DNA from: Pseudovibrio japonicus
GTDB lineage: Bacteria; Pseudomonadota; Alphaproteobacteria; Rhizobiales; Stappiaceae
Assembly: GCF_014651595.1 (NCBI RefSeq)
Contig: NZ_BMXE01000001.1
Span: 930,001 to 994,000 of the forward strand
DNA length: 64,000 bases
Direction: 5' to 3'
The translations under genes were made by a program, and so were the position numbers. Under the pieces are notes generated by a model. The model was given only the letters and a program-made list of their open reading frames with translations, was not told where the DNA came from and searched no databases. This document shows, in pieces, positions 16,303 through 24,399 of the stretch. The number at the start of each line of letters is the position of its first letter. Position 1 is the stretch's first letter.

Positions 16303-17212
16303 GGACGGCTATCAACTGAGAGATAGTCCCTTCTTTCGACTCGCAAATCGTAAAAAACTTAGTACCCTTCTTAGAGTTTCGGAGGAAACTTTAAAGGCGT
16401 TATCAACAAGCCAAGACCTTTACACCCGACGCTGGAAGCATAAGACAAAAAAAGATAAGGAGGTTGATGCTTGGAAAAACTATATTCCAGAGAATGCTGA
16501 TGAATATAGGCCGATTGATATTCCGATACCAAAACTGAAAGCAACGCAAAATCGGATTTCAGACCTACTTTCACGAGTCCAAGCTCCAGACTTTCTTTTT
16601 AGCCCAGTGAAGGGGCGATCCTACGTTGAAAACGCATCTCACCACGTTGAAGGAACCGCTTTTTGGTCGCTAGATGTTGCTGACTATTTCCCAAACTGCA
16701 AAGCCAATAATGTCGCGAGATTTTTTAGACGAGATCTCGAATGTTCAAGAGATGTAACTGCTATCTTGGTTGCTCTAACCACTCTTAACAAGTGTCTCCC
16801 ACAGGGGTCTCCGAGCAGTCCTATATTAGCCTACTATGGTAACAGTCATATGTGGCTCAAGGTCGCCGATTTGGTTGCCTCTTATTCGTGTAAGTTTAGC
16901 CTTTATGCCGATGACATAACCATATCTGGTCCGATCATAAAAAAAGAGCTCATTTGGAAGATCAAGAAGATCATTCATGCTAACGGTTTTCTCTTAAAGC
17001 CCTCAAAAGAGATCAGTCTGATTCATGCGCCTGCCGACATAACCGGCGTCATTGTGAAACAAGGAAAAACACACCTACCTAACCGTCAACTCAAGCGACT
17101 TGCAGAGTTAAAGAAGGAACGCGCCCACACCAAAAACCCGGCATCGCAAGCCGTTTTGGATAACCAAATATCAGGCAGACTTGGGCAACGGAGGCAGGTG
17201 GAACGAGTGTAG
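16283..17212 (+). CDS. retron reverse transcriptase
   Basis: 309-residue RNA-directed DNA polymerase that primes from an internal guanosine of the msr RNA and copies the msd. Motifs in order: IPIPKLKATQNRISDLLSRV, the retron-specific NAxxH motif as NASHH (about residue 118) leading into FWSLDVADYFPNC (palm Asp), CLPQGSPSSPILAYY, the catalytic YADD in FSLYADDITISGP (about residues 209-221), and ITGVIV, equivalent to the retron VTG motif near the C-terminus. There is no maturase or endonuclease domain, which excludes a group II intron. The ATG at 16283, with AAAGGAG upstream, was preferred to the TTG at 16268. Codon use and base composition differ from the flanking his genes, suggesting transfer. 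Confidence 0.93.
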   Translation: MRKTQLKDGYQLRDSPFFRLANRKKLSTLLRVSEETLKALSTSQDLYTRRWKHKTKKDKEVDAWKNYIPENADEYRPIDIPIPKLKATQNRISDLLSRVQAPDFLFSPVKGRSYVENASHHVEGTAFWSLDVADYFPNCKANNVARFFRRDLECSRDVTAILVALTTLNKCLPQGSPSSPILAYYGNSHMWLKVADLVASYSCKFSLYADDITISGPIIKKELIWKIKKIIHANGFLLKPSKEISLIHAPADITGVIVKQGKTHLPNRQLKRLAELKKERAHTKNPASQAVLDNQISGRLGQRRQVERV

Positions 17213-17439
17213 CGTTTGTAGCTGGCCTAATAAGCACCCAATGGCATTTTCAGGCATCTTGAGGATCAGATCGCGAACAGAATGCACATTACTTTGGGGC
17301 TAATTAGCAGACCTGCAACGCTTCATTGGCAGACGGTCCGTCCCTCATATTAAGTGGAGCGTGGATACCTTTTAAAAAGGAGAGCCTTTGCCCTTGGTGG
17401 GGGCTTGGATGCGGAGACTGAGAAGAGCCGTCGGCCTGT

Positions 17440-17697
17440 TTAATCATCAGGATCATCAGGGAAATCAACGCCGCAAACAGACATCTCTCCGGGTATTGTT
17501 GTCGTCCATTGGCCGTTCCAAGTACCTCCAGCCTCTGCCGCTACCTGCGGGCACTTTTCCTCGGCATCAAGTTGATTCCAAATTGGACCAGCCTCAACAT
17601 CTTCCGTATAGGCAAACGCCTGACCAGCATACAAAACGGCGGCGACACCAGCAGCAATGAACAGAGGTCTTTTCTTGTTGGCTTTTTGGTAGGTCGT
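17440..17697 (-). CDS. small secreted mannan-binding-lectin-like protein, apparent ACG start
   Basis: About 85 residues if read from the ACG at 17697. The mature part resembles the mannan-binding lectin (MVL) repeat: GPIWNQLDAEEKCPQVA, then WNGQWTTTIPGEMSVCGV. Such modules bind oligomannose. A signal peptide precedes it (basic KANKKR, a hydrophobic core and a cleavage-like GQAFA), but the signal has no ATG, GTG or TTG before it; the only in-frame start with a ribosome site is ACG, 6 bases after AGGAG (17704-17708), right after an in-frame stop. The TTG at 17634 would remove most of the signal. It is either a rare ACG start or an ATG lost by mutation. It lies 227 bases after the retron and reads towards it. 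Confidence 0.6.
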   Translation of the reverse strand, partial: TTYQKANKKRPLFIAAGVAAVLYAGQAFAYTEDVEAGPIWNQLDAEEKCPQVAAEAGGTWNGQWTTTIPGEMSVCGVDFPDDPDD

Positions 17698-18220
17698 TTA
17701 GAACTCCTAGGCACAGATACGCACCCAAATTAGATGTGCAATCAGAACTGAAGTTCAACTGAATGCAGGCACAAACGCGAACAAATGCAGGTTACATTTA
17801 TGTTATGAGCGCCCCCCATTAAAAGGCCCAGTTGAAAGGTAGCGCATGGTTGGTCTTGGGAGCTGGCGGTGGAGATTTCTGTTTCGTCCACTTGGCGGAG
17901 GATGGCGATCAGGTGTGACCGGAGTGCTATGGGCGTTCTAGCCGCGCTCGGTCTGGTGGCTGCTGTCTCTTGCTGGTTATTTGTCTGAGCCTTACCTGAA
18001 TCCTCAAAGATCCCCTAACCCTAATGGTTATCACTCATATATCTCGGATTCACTTATTGATATCTAGGGGTTTCTGGCAAATGGGCCGCTTGTTCAATCC
18101 TATGACGGGTCGTTAGAGGAACCCGGCAGAGGGGCAGCCATAAAAGGGTTTTGGTTGGCAGGGCAGCGGGCCAGTGTAATTCTGATTAAAGTGAGAGCCA
18201 CTTAGTGGCCGTGAGGGAAA
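17698..18220. other. 523-base intergenic region
   Basis: Non-coding between two divergently read secreted-protein genes, so it should hold both promoters. No strong hairpin, tRNA or repeat was found. A stretch at about 17863-17905 is loosely similar in DNA to part of tag at about 19218-19255 (minus strand would read LRQVDETEIS versus LRQLGKTEIS), possibly a decayed remnant or chance. Confidence 0.4.
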
Positions 18221-18964
18221 ATGAGAATGCAGAGGAATAGTTGGATCATCGGCAGCTTACTCGCCGTATCCATAGTCGGCACAGCCTATGCCGAGGACAT
18301 GAATCTCACCGACCAACAACTCGAAGCTGCAATCCAGAGCCGCCTGACAGATCAACTGGGAAGTGCAGAAGAGGCGACAAGACTGAGCGATTTCTTGATG
18401 CGCGAGGTTTTGACGTGGAAACCGGCAGTAACCAACATTGATGATGCAGACAGCATTATCGCATACGCCTTTGGAAACCGCCTTGATGCCCACGGCAATC
18501 GCTTACCGGGTCCGATGAACCAGCAACTGGCAGATGTTGTTGTCGATATTTATAATGAGATCCACAAGCCAGTATATGCACAGTGGGAGATTGCCGAGGA
18601 AATTGGTGACCGTATTCCAGCGGCAGATTTGGTCTCAATTGAGCCGCTGATCAACGATAATGGCGACGTGGTTTACCTGAGTACCAGAGGTGTTGCCGAA
18701 GAGGTCGTTCAGCATGTAGGCGGGGCGGATAATTTGGGAACCGCCGTTGTAGTCGGTTTTTACGAACATCATCTGCGTACTGTTGAAACCTCTCGCGCTT
18801 TGGGGATTAACGCCTTTGGCCCTGAAGGATACCCCATGCCCCATAATTACGACGCAGACTCCGGCCAACCATGGACACGCGATGCCGCCAATTTCATCTT
18901 GTACGAGGTGGCAGTTCGAGCCGGTGTAGAACGTGAGCAACTCACGAACGCTCAAGACAATTAG
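18221..18964 (+). CDS. exported protein of unknown function
   Basis: 247 residues. A signal peptide is clear: MRMQRNSW, a hydrophobic core IIGSLLAVSIVG and the cleavage site TAYA-ED at about residues 24-25. The mature protein is acidic, contains no Cys and has no repeat or membrane helix. Family not recognised. A GGG-rich ribosome site (GAGGG) precedes the ATG. It lies in the variable stretch between the retron and tag and is divergent from the lectin-like gene. Confidence 0.7.
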   Translation: MRMQRNSWIIGSLLAVSIVGTAYAEDMNLTDQQLEAAIQSRLTDQLGSAEEATRLSDFLMREVLTWKPAVTNIDDADSIIAYAFGNRLDAHGNRLPGPMNQQLADVVVDIYNEIHKPVYAQWEIAEEIGDRIPAADLVSIEPLINDNGDVVYLSTRGVAEEVVQHVGGADNLGTAVVVGFYEHHLRTVETSRALGINAFGPEGYPMPHNYDADSGQPWTRDAANFILYEVAVRAGVEREQLTNAQDN

Positions 18965-19067
18965 TCTTGATAGCCGCAAATTTGAAGGTATTTCCAAGGC
19001 AGGCAACGAGGTGGCAATGATACTGCCTCGTTGCTGTTGCAGCTTCGCAGCGCCCAAGCGTATCCCC

Positions 19068-19718
19068 CTATACAGGCCTCACCAATGCCTCTCGTTTTGC
19101 CTCTACCACTTCGCGGCAGCAGCAGCCTTCTACGTGGTCGTTGACCATTCCCATGGCTTGCATGAAGGCGTAGACGGTGGTTGGGCCGACGAAGGACCAG
19201 CCGCGTTTTTTCAGGTCTTTGGAGATGGCGGTGGAGATCTCTGTTTTGCCGAGCTGGCGCAGGCTTGCCCAGTCGCATACTTCCGGTCGCTGGTCCGGGG
19301 TTGGTTCCCACTTCCAGAAATAGGCTGCGAGGGAGCCGAACTCGTCGCGCATTTCCAGAGCGCGGTTGGCGTTGTTGATGGTGGAATTGATTTTGCCACG
19401 GTGGCGGATGATGCCAGCGTCCTGCACAAGGCGCTCGATATCGTCCTGCGTGAACTTGGCGACCTTCTCAAAGTCAAAGCCAGCAAAGGCGGCGCGGAAG
19501 TTTTCGCGTTTACGCAGGATGGTGAGCCATGACAGGCCAGACTGGAAGCCTTCGAGGCAAATTTTCTCGAAGAGGCGGATATCGTTGGTGACAGGGTGGC
19601 CCCACTCATTGTCGTGATAGGCTTGGTAGAACGGGTCTCCGCCATGCCAGTAGCAGCGGTCTTTTCCGTCTTCGCCGCGAATGAGTCCCTCAGCGATGGG
19701 TGGTGAACTTTGCTCCAT
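19068..19718 (-). CDS. tag: DNA-3-methyladenine glycosylase I
   Basis: Removes N3-methyladenine from alkylated DNA. The 216-residue protein shows Tag signatures: RCYWHGGDPFYQAYHDNEWGHPV (N-terminal zinc Cys and the YHDxEWG motif), LFEKICLEGFQSGLSWLTIL (KREN follows), the DAGIIRHRGKINSTINNA helix-hairpin region, and the C-terminal zinc ligands in FMQAMGMVNDHVEGCCC. The ATG at 19718 is preferred to a TTG at 19739. It faces the unknown exported gene; about 100 bases separate the stops. Confidence 0.95.
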   Translation of the reverse strand: MEQSSPPIAEGLIRGEDGKDRCYWHGGDPFYQAYHDNEWGHPVTNDIRLFEKICLEGFQSGLSWLTILRKRENFRAAFAGFDFEKVAKFTQDDIERLVQDAGIIRHRGKINSTINNANRALEMRDEFGSLAAYFWKWEPTPDQRPEVCDWASLRQLGKTEISTAISKDLKKRGWSFVGPTTVYAFMQAMGMVNDHVEGCCCREVVEAKREALVRPV

Positions 19719-19794
19719 TGCCCTGCCCTTTTCGATCAATCTGCTTTGCGGGTTGGTTCCGCTGAAAATGTTTACGTTATGTTCTCATGTAAAG

Positions 19795-19849
19795 CATTGG
19801 CTTGCCGAAATAGCAAGCCATTTGCAGGTCTGTTGGTTGAAAAAGATCA
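19795..19849. repeat. 55-bp direct repeat, copy 1 (after the GNAT gene)
   Basis: Matches 20536-20590 at 53 of 55 bases. On the minus strand each copy begins exactly at the stop codon (TGA) of the gene ahead of it, the GNAT here and cheZ in copy 2, and includes a hairpin (GGCTTGC / GCAAGCC, perfect in this copy). The repeat is thus a duplicated 3' untranslated end with terminator, bracketing the GNAT gene. Confidence 0.92.
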
Positions 19850-20395
19850 CCCGACATCCGATGACCTTTCCAGATGTTTGAGCTCGTGCTGACATGGCAA
19901 TAGCTCGTAGATGACATCATATTTGGAAGCTTGTGGAGATTTCCGTGAAATGGGAGCAAATCCTAGGGCACGCGCAACACGAACCGAAGGGTGGTTACGC
20001 GAATCTATTACTGCTACAACACGGCGCAGTCGCCAATCCTGTCTCAACAGCTCCAGCATCATTGCTACAGCGCGTTTGGCAATATTTTGGTTCCAGTATT
20101 TCCGAAAAACCACATAGGCAATTTCGGTTCTGTCATCTTCATGATCAATAGTCGCTTGGACATATCCTAGACACTGCCCGCTGATTTGAGATTTTATGAT
20201 CCAATTAAGCCAATGCTGTCTACCGTCGGGTGATATCCCACACTCCCGCCGCCTATATGTTTCGCGAAGGGCATCAACACTCTCGGGCGGACTGTCGTCT
20301 GTATATGTATACAAAGCTGGGTCACTCAAACCCTGAAACATCGACTGAGCATGATCAGAGTTTAGCGGCTCAAGTTCCAAATCAAGATTATCCAT
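19847..20395 (-). CDS. GNAT family N-acetyltransferase (RimJ/RimL type)
   Basis: 182 residues from the ATG at 20395; a start at 20413 is also possible. RimJ/RimL-like layout: LELEPLNSDHAQSMFQGLSDP at the N-terminus, EIAYVVFRKYWNQNIAKRAV for strand 4 and the CoA loop (the usual G-x-G is replaced by NQNIAK), then VIDSRNHPSVRVARALGF and YELLPCQHE near the end. The weak CoA loop may mean altered activity. It is bracketed by the two 55-bp repeats, so it appears to have been inserted after cheZ. Substrate unknown. Confidence 0.78.
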   Translation of the reverse strand: MDNLDLELEPLNSDHAQSMFQGLSDPALYTYTDDSPPESVDALRETYRRRECGISPDGRQHWLNWIIKSQISGQCLGYVQATIDHEDDRTEIAYVVFRKYWNQNIAKRAVAMMLELLRQDWRLRRVVAVIDSRNHPSVRVARALGFAPISRKSPQASKYDVIYELLPCQHELKHLERSSDVG

Positions 20396-20430
20396 AGCCT
20401 TATCCCGAAGCATCTGCGGCGGATACTAAC

Positions 20431-20538
20431 TCAACCAAGGTCAATTACACGAGCGGGGTTGTCGCTTCTTTCCTTTAAGCGATCCTCAAACTTTTCAAGA
20501 AGATCATCTAACGTAATTTCATTTGAGCCATGAATCAT
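20431..20538 (-). CDS. possible 35-residue peptide inside the inserted segment
   Basis: Short frame with an acidic, helical composition (ITLDDLLEKFEDRLKERS) and an ATG that lies at the edge of the 55-bp repeat. No clear ribosome site. It may be a fragment of a larger gene carried in with the GNAT, or an antitoxin-like partner; nothing in the sequence decides it. Confidence 0.25.
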   Translation of the reverse strand: MIHGSNEITLDDLLEKFEDRLKERSDNPARVIDLG

Positions 20539-20590
20539 TGGCTCGCCGGAATAGCAAGCCATTTGCAGGTCTGTTGGTTGAAAAAGATCA
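20536..20590. repeat. 55-bp direct repeat, copy 2 (after cheZ)
   Basis: See copy 1 at 19795-19849; the two differ at 2 of 55 bases. This copy starts with the cheZ stop codon, and its hairpin has one mismatch, whereas copy 1 is perfect. Confidence 0.92.
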
Positions 20591-21337
20591 GTCGAACAGT
20601 GCGTCGATGTCGTCCTGTGTGACGGTGCCCGCTTCCACGTCCAGCGCAGGGCCGTGAAGCAGAGCTGACGCATCATCGGCTCTTTCTGCTGCAACACGTT
20701 CGCTGATTTCCTTGAAGCTTTCGATACCGCCCCAGATCTCGATCATGCGGATGATGCGCTCTTCGACGAAGGACAGTGTGTTGACCACTTTGCTGATGCG
20801 CTGACCGGTCAGGTCCTGGAAGTTACAGGCTTCGAAGATGGAGACCACCTGTTCCTGAATGTCGCCCACCAGCCCTTCATGTTCAGTTGGGACCATGGGC
20901 ATCACAGTTGCCGCGTTCTGATCAATGAGCTCGGCTGCGGTCAGGATCTGCTCTGTCGCGCCTTCGGTGCCCGATACGATTGCGCCCAGCTCCATGGTCA
21001 CGCGGCCACGCTCGTCATTGTCAACGCTGGCTTTGCTGTGCAGGGCTGCGATTTCGGTTTTGGTTTCGGCGATGGCCTCATAAATGGCATCAAGCTCACG
21101 TTTAAGCTTGGCTGCCTCGCCGATTTCCTCACGCAGTTCCTCGGCAACACGTCTGGACAGTTCCTGCGGGTCGGTTCCCGGTGAGGAGAGCATCTCTTTC
21201 AGGCTGGCGATTTCTTCCATGACCTGTTGGTGACGCAACTCTCCGCCATTGTCCTGAATGGGAGCGCCTGCGTCGCCACGTGCGCCGCGCGCTCCGAACT
21301 GAGTCTCTGCACGAAAGGTTTTTCTTACAACTGACAT
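20588..21337 (-). CDS. cheZ: CheZ-type chemotaxis protein phosphatase
   Basis: 249 residues. CheZ dephosphorylates CheY-P. The catalytic helix is intact as CNFQDLTGQRISKVVNTL (about residues 180-197, with the Asp and Gln of the DLTGQ motif), and the C-terminal CheY-binding tail is QDDIDALFD. The middle is a long coiled helix, as in CheZ. The ATG at 21337 was used; the longer frame needs a TTG. No other chemotaxis gene is next to it. The stop codon begins a 55-bp repeat, see 20536. Confidence 0.85.
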   Translation of the reverse strand: MSVVRKTFRAETQFGARGARGDAGAPIQDNGGELRHQQVMEEIASLKEMLSSPGTDPQELSRRVAEELREEIGEAAKLKRELDAIYEAIAETKTEIAALHSKASVDNDERGRVTMELGAIVSGTEGATEQILTAAELIDQNAATVMPMVPTEHEGLVGDIQEQVVSIFEACNFQDLTGQRISKVVNTLSFVEERIIRMIEIWGGIESFKEISERVAAERADDASALLHGPALDVEAGTVTQDDIDALFD

Positions 21338-21786
21338 CCGAACCCCGAACCCTTGAAGCAAAACTGCTTCCTAATGAAGGACACACCGTCGTTTCTCCTG
21401 TCCGGCGATGTGCTCTTTTTTGTATTCCGCCGCTGCTTCGCAAACTGGCACGGGCTCACGAAAGCAGGCTTTAAATTGCAGATATAAAACGCAATTCCGG
21501 TGGCAAAAGACGCGTTCGCAGCCATCTTTTTGATGGTCACGATTCGCGGTTTTGCACGCCGACCAGTACTCACATACTTCCTAGAGTGTTAATTATTACC
21601 TTAGATTTCTTCTCATTGATTTTATTGGGAGTTCTGCGGATGTAGGCGCCCAACTCCGTAACAATTGATTAACCCTAGATCTGACTTGCATAAATTACAT
21701 TGATAATTTTAACTATTGCTAGAGCTGCAACTCCTAGTTTTTTCGGCAGGTATTGGGGGCGTTGGCAAGGTCCAAAGGAGCGTGGA
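21338..21786. other. 449-base intergenic region between cheZ and the L,D-transpeptidase
   Basis: Divergent promoters are expected here. The half near 21580-21730 is AT-rich. No gene, tRNA or strong hairpin seen. Confidence 0.5.
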
Positions 21787-22497
21787 ATGTTTGGGGCATC
21801 AGCAAAAAGCAGAGCGAACCGGCTTGTGACTTTATTGAGTGTGGGTGGGCTGGTTTGTACGTTCGGAACCGGTGCACAGGCGGAGTATAAGCCACGGGCG
21901 TCCGCACCGCCGCTTGTGCTTAGCCCTGACCTTTCCAATCCGTGGGTTATGAAGATCCCGCGCTCGCAGGCAAAGGCTGTTCAGAACATCAAGCGATCAG
22001 CCAAGAAGAAAAAGCGGTCGCGCACCACATCGAACCGCTACAGCCGGCGCATTCCAAATCAGTACTTACCGACCACGGTCCCCTACTCCACCTCTCATGC
22101 CCCCGGCACTGTGATCATTGATACCACGTCACGGTATCTCTATCTGGTGCAATCCAACGGTACAGCCCGGCGTTATGGCGTGGGTGTGGGGCGTCCGGGT
22201 TTTGAGTGGGCGGGCGTTCACAAAGTAACCCGCAAACGGGAATGGCCGGACTGGCGTCCGCCTGCAGAGATGCTGAAACGTCAGCCAAACCTGCCGCGCT
22301 ATATGCCCGGTGGACCGCGCAACCCGTTGGGCGCGCGTGCTCTATACCTCGGCTCCACGCTCTACCGCATTCACGGGTCCAACGAGCCATGGACCATCGG
22401 TCAGGCTGTCTCCTCCGGCTGCATTCGCATGCGCAACGAAGATGTGGCGGAGCTGTACAACATGGTTCCGGTGGGCGCGAAGGTTTATGTGCGCTAA
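21787..22497 (+). CDS. L,D-transpeptidase (YkuD domain), exported
   Basis: 236 residues; makes 3-3 peptidoglycan cross-links or attaches envelope proteins. The YkuD domain fills the second half: APGTVIIDTTSRYLYLVQ, YGVGVGRPGFEWAGVHKV, YRIHGSNEPWTIGQAVSSGCIRMRNEDV (about residues 195-222), where HGSNEP and SSGCIRM carry the catalytic His and Cys. A signal peptide (RLVTLLSVGGLVCTFGTGAQA) and a basic Lys/Arg-rich linker precede it. The ATG at 21787 has AAAGGAG 6 bases upstream, so the longer frame from 21700 was rejected. Confidence 0.93.
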   Translation: MFGASAKSRANRLVTLLSVGGLVCTFGTGAQAEYKPRASAPPLVLSPDLSNPWVMKIPRSQAKAVQNIKRSAKKKKRSRTTSNRYSRRIPNQYLPTTVPYSTSHAPGTVIIDTTSRYLYLVQSNGTARRYGVGVGRPGFEWAGVHKVTRKREWPDWRPPAEMLKRQPNLPRYMPGGPRNPLGARALYLGSTLYRIHGSNEPWTIGQAVSSGCIRMRNEDVAELYNMVPVGAKVYVR

Positions 22498-22738
22498 GTG
22501 TGCCTGTGAGGATGTGAGCCGGTCTGTGATTGACCGGCAAGATGGGCGGGCAACACTCTCTAGGGATTTTTGCCCCTAAAGTCGTCGTGTTAACTTCTTT
22601 ATTTTCAGTAATTGCCAGAGACTGCAAACAGCGCACAATCAATGTCACACATGCAGTGAGAGTTTGATTTGTAAGTATTGCATGCCCGCTACGATGCCGA
22701 GGGTATCGGTTCTGTTTGCAAAGGTGGGAATTATCGAG

Positions 22739-23239
22739 ATGAAGAATTTTTTCTTGATTGCATCGCTTCTTATCGCGGGCTTCATCCTTTCGGGATGCGG
22801 CAGTGTCACCAGAGGAACGAGCGAAACCGTTAAGGTCTATGCCTCACCGGAGGATGCACAGATCGCAACCAATATCGGCATGAGCTGCCCGTCCTCACCG
22901 TGCACCTTGAAGGTTCCGCGCAAAACGGAGTTTGCCGTGACCGTTTCCAAGGAAGGCTACAAAACCGAGAAGGTAAATGTGAGCACAGAGGTTGCCGGTA
23001 CCGGGGTTGCCTCGATGGCTGGCAACGTTCTGGTTGGCGGCATTATTGGCGCCGGTGTGGACGCATACACCGGTGCAATGCTCAATCACAACCCCAATCC
23101 GGTTCTCGTTGAGCTTAAGCCAGAAAACCCCGAAAATCCCGAAACACCGGTGGGCGATCTTTCGCAGGTCAAACAACGCTATGCGGACCTTCAGAAATCA
23201 CATCAGGACAACGTCATGGAGCGGGGTGGCGGTGTATGA
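22739..23239 (+). CDS. lipoprotein with PEGA-like region
   Basis: 166 residues. N-terminal lipoprotein signal MKNFFLIASLLIAGFILSGCG; the lipobox LSGC puts the modified Cys at about residue 20. Residues 30-80 resemble a PEGA-type beta module (ETVKVYASPEDAQIATN, CTLKVPRKTEFAVTVSKEGY), common in envelope lipoproteins. Then comes a Gly/Ala-rich hydrophobic stretch (GTGVASMAGNVLVGGIIGAG) and a hydrophilic tail. No RBS of note. The frame opens earlier at 22664 but the lipobox fixes this start. Function unknown. Confidence 0.8.
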   Translation: MKNFFLIASLLIAGFILSGCGSVTRGTSETVKVYASPEDAQIATNIGMSCPSSPCTLKVPRKTEFAVTVSKEGYKTEKVNVSTEVAGTGVASMAGNVLVGGIIGAGVDAYTGAMLNHNPNPVLVELKPENPENPETPVGDLSQVKQRYADLQKSHQDNVMERGGGV

Positions 23240-23321
23240 GGCCTGCCTTTCCCTCTCATGATGACTTGAGAGGGAAAGTTGCGGGTGGAGTGTTGTAGAT
23301 ATTGGCCGCAGACCTCAGTGA

Positions 23322-24239
23322 TCAAAGAGTGTATTGCCAAGGGACTGGGTAGAACCTGTAGCCTTTTCCTTCTTTTGCTACGTGGCCAAAACCCGGAAAA
23401 TCGAGGTGAGATCCGAGTACTGCTATGCGTTCTCTGGAGACTTTGTCGAGGATTTTATTACGTGTCTGACGGGACAGGTCCGGATCGGTATCAAACGCCA
23501 TTGACCAATCGGGATTGGCGAGTTGCAACACCGTGTGGTGGACGAGGTCTGCCCACATCAGGACTTCCTTCCCTTCAGATCGCAGCATGACGCCCATGTG
23601 GCCGGGGGTGTGCCCCGGCAGAAGGATTGTTTCAATACCCGGCAGGATTTCGCCATCCTGTTCCAGCAGCTCAGCCTGCTTTGTGTAGGGTGCTATGGCA
23701 CTGCGGGCTGCGTCAAAGTTGCTGCCATAGGGCGTGTCAGAGGCCTTTTCTTTTTCACTATCATCATGCCAGAAATCGTATTCCAGCCTGTGAAGCTTTA
23801 CAGTTGCATTCGGGAAACGTGCCTCACCGGTTTTGGTGGTCAATCCGCCAAAATGGTCTCCGTGCAGGTGCGTTAAAATGATGACGTCAATATCGTCCGC
23901 TTTAAATCCGGAGCGGTCCAAGTTGTCGTGCAATGAATAAGGTGAGGAAGAAAAGCCCTCGCCCCCACCTGTGTCAATCAAGACCAGTTTCTCACCGGTA
24001 TTAATCACAAAGCAGTGTACGGGAATAACGAAGCCATCGGTGGGAAGTGGTCTAAATAATTTCCCGAGCGCTTCTTGCGCTTGCTTCCCATCATAGCTGA
24101 TTAAAGTTTCGCGTTTTAGGGTCGTATGCGCGTCAAGTATCGCTGTGATCTGGAAATTGCCCAAATTAAAGCGATGCATACCCGGAACTTGATGTTCAAA
24201 GCGGGCGATTGGCCCATGTGGTTTGTTTGGTGAGGACAC
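23322..24239 (-). CDS. MBL-fold metallo-hydrolase
   Basis: 305-residue metallo-beta-lactamase-fold enzyme. The metal motif HxHxDH is present as LTHLHGDHFGG (about residue 107), with DTGGGEG upstream, LPGHTPGHMGV (second His set), WADLVHHT and SHLDFPGFGHV as later ligands. The general layout matches the AHL-lactonase/quorum-quenching and alkylphosphonate-type subgroup, but the substrate cannot be deduced. The GTG at 24239 with GGAG 6 bases upstream is the likely start; the ATG-free longer frame is less likely. It stands alone. Confidence 0.88.
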   Translation of the reverse strand: MSSPNKPHGPIARFEHQVPGMHRFNLGNFQITAILDAHTTLKRETLISYDGKQAQEALGKLFRPLPTDGFVIPVHCFVINTGEKLVLIDTGGGEGFSSSPYSLHDNLDRSGFKADDIDVIILTHLHGDHFGGLTTKTGEARFPNATVKLHRLEYDFWHDDSEKEKASDTPYGSNFDAARSAIAPYTKQAELLEQDGEILPGIETILLPGHTPGHMGVMLRSEGKEVLMWADLVHHTVLQLANPDWSMAFDTDPDLSRQTRNKILDKVSRERIAVLGSHLDFPGFGHVAKEGKGYRFYPVPWQYTL

Positions 24240-24399
24240 GAGATACTCCAAATAATCTTATATAAACCAATCATCAGACCAGATGATACATAGGGATCCA
24301 ATAAGGATCTTTAATGTCAGTATTAACACGCACACCAGCGAACCGCGAAGACTGAGGCGGTGAGGCGTGCGGGGGCTTCGGATCTGGAAACCGCTCTTG

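Noticed and set aside
16283-17212. RT as part of a group II intron or DGR
   Set aside because: No maturase/endonuclease domain, no intron ends, no variable repeat pair; NASHH and the VTG-like motif point to a retron.
17863-17905. Short similarity to tag (LRQVDETEIS versus LRQLGKTEIS)
   Set aside because: Only about 35 bases match; no further frame continuity, so chance or a very old remnant.
19795-20590. 55-bp repeats as integron attC sites
   Set aside because: No RYYYAAC / GTTRRRY pair in the right arrangement and no integrase; they are simply duplicated 3' ends.
20431-20697. 88-codon frame running through the repeat from cheZ antisense
   Set aside because: Most of it lies over cheZ in another frame; only the last 35 codons are outside and were kept as a weak call.
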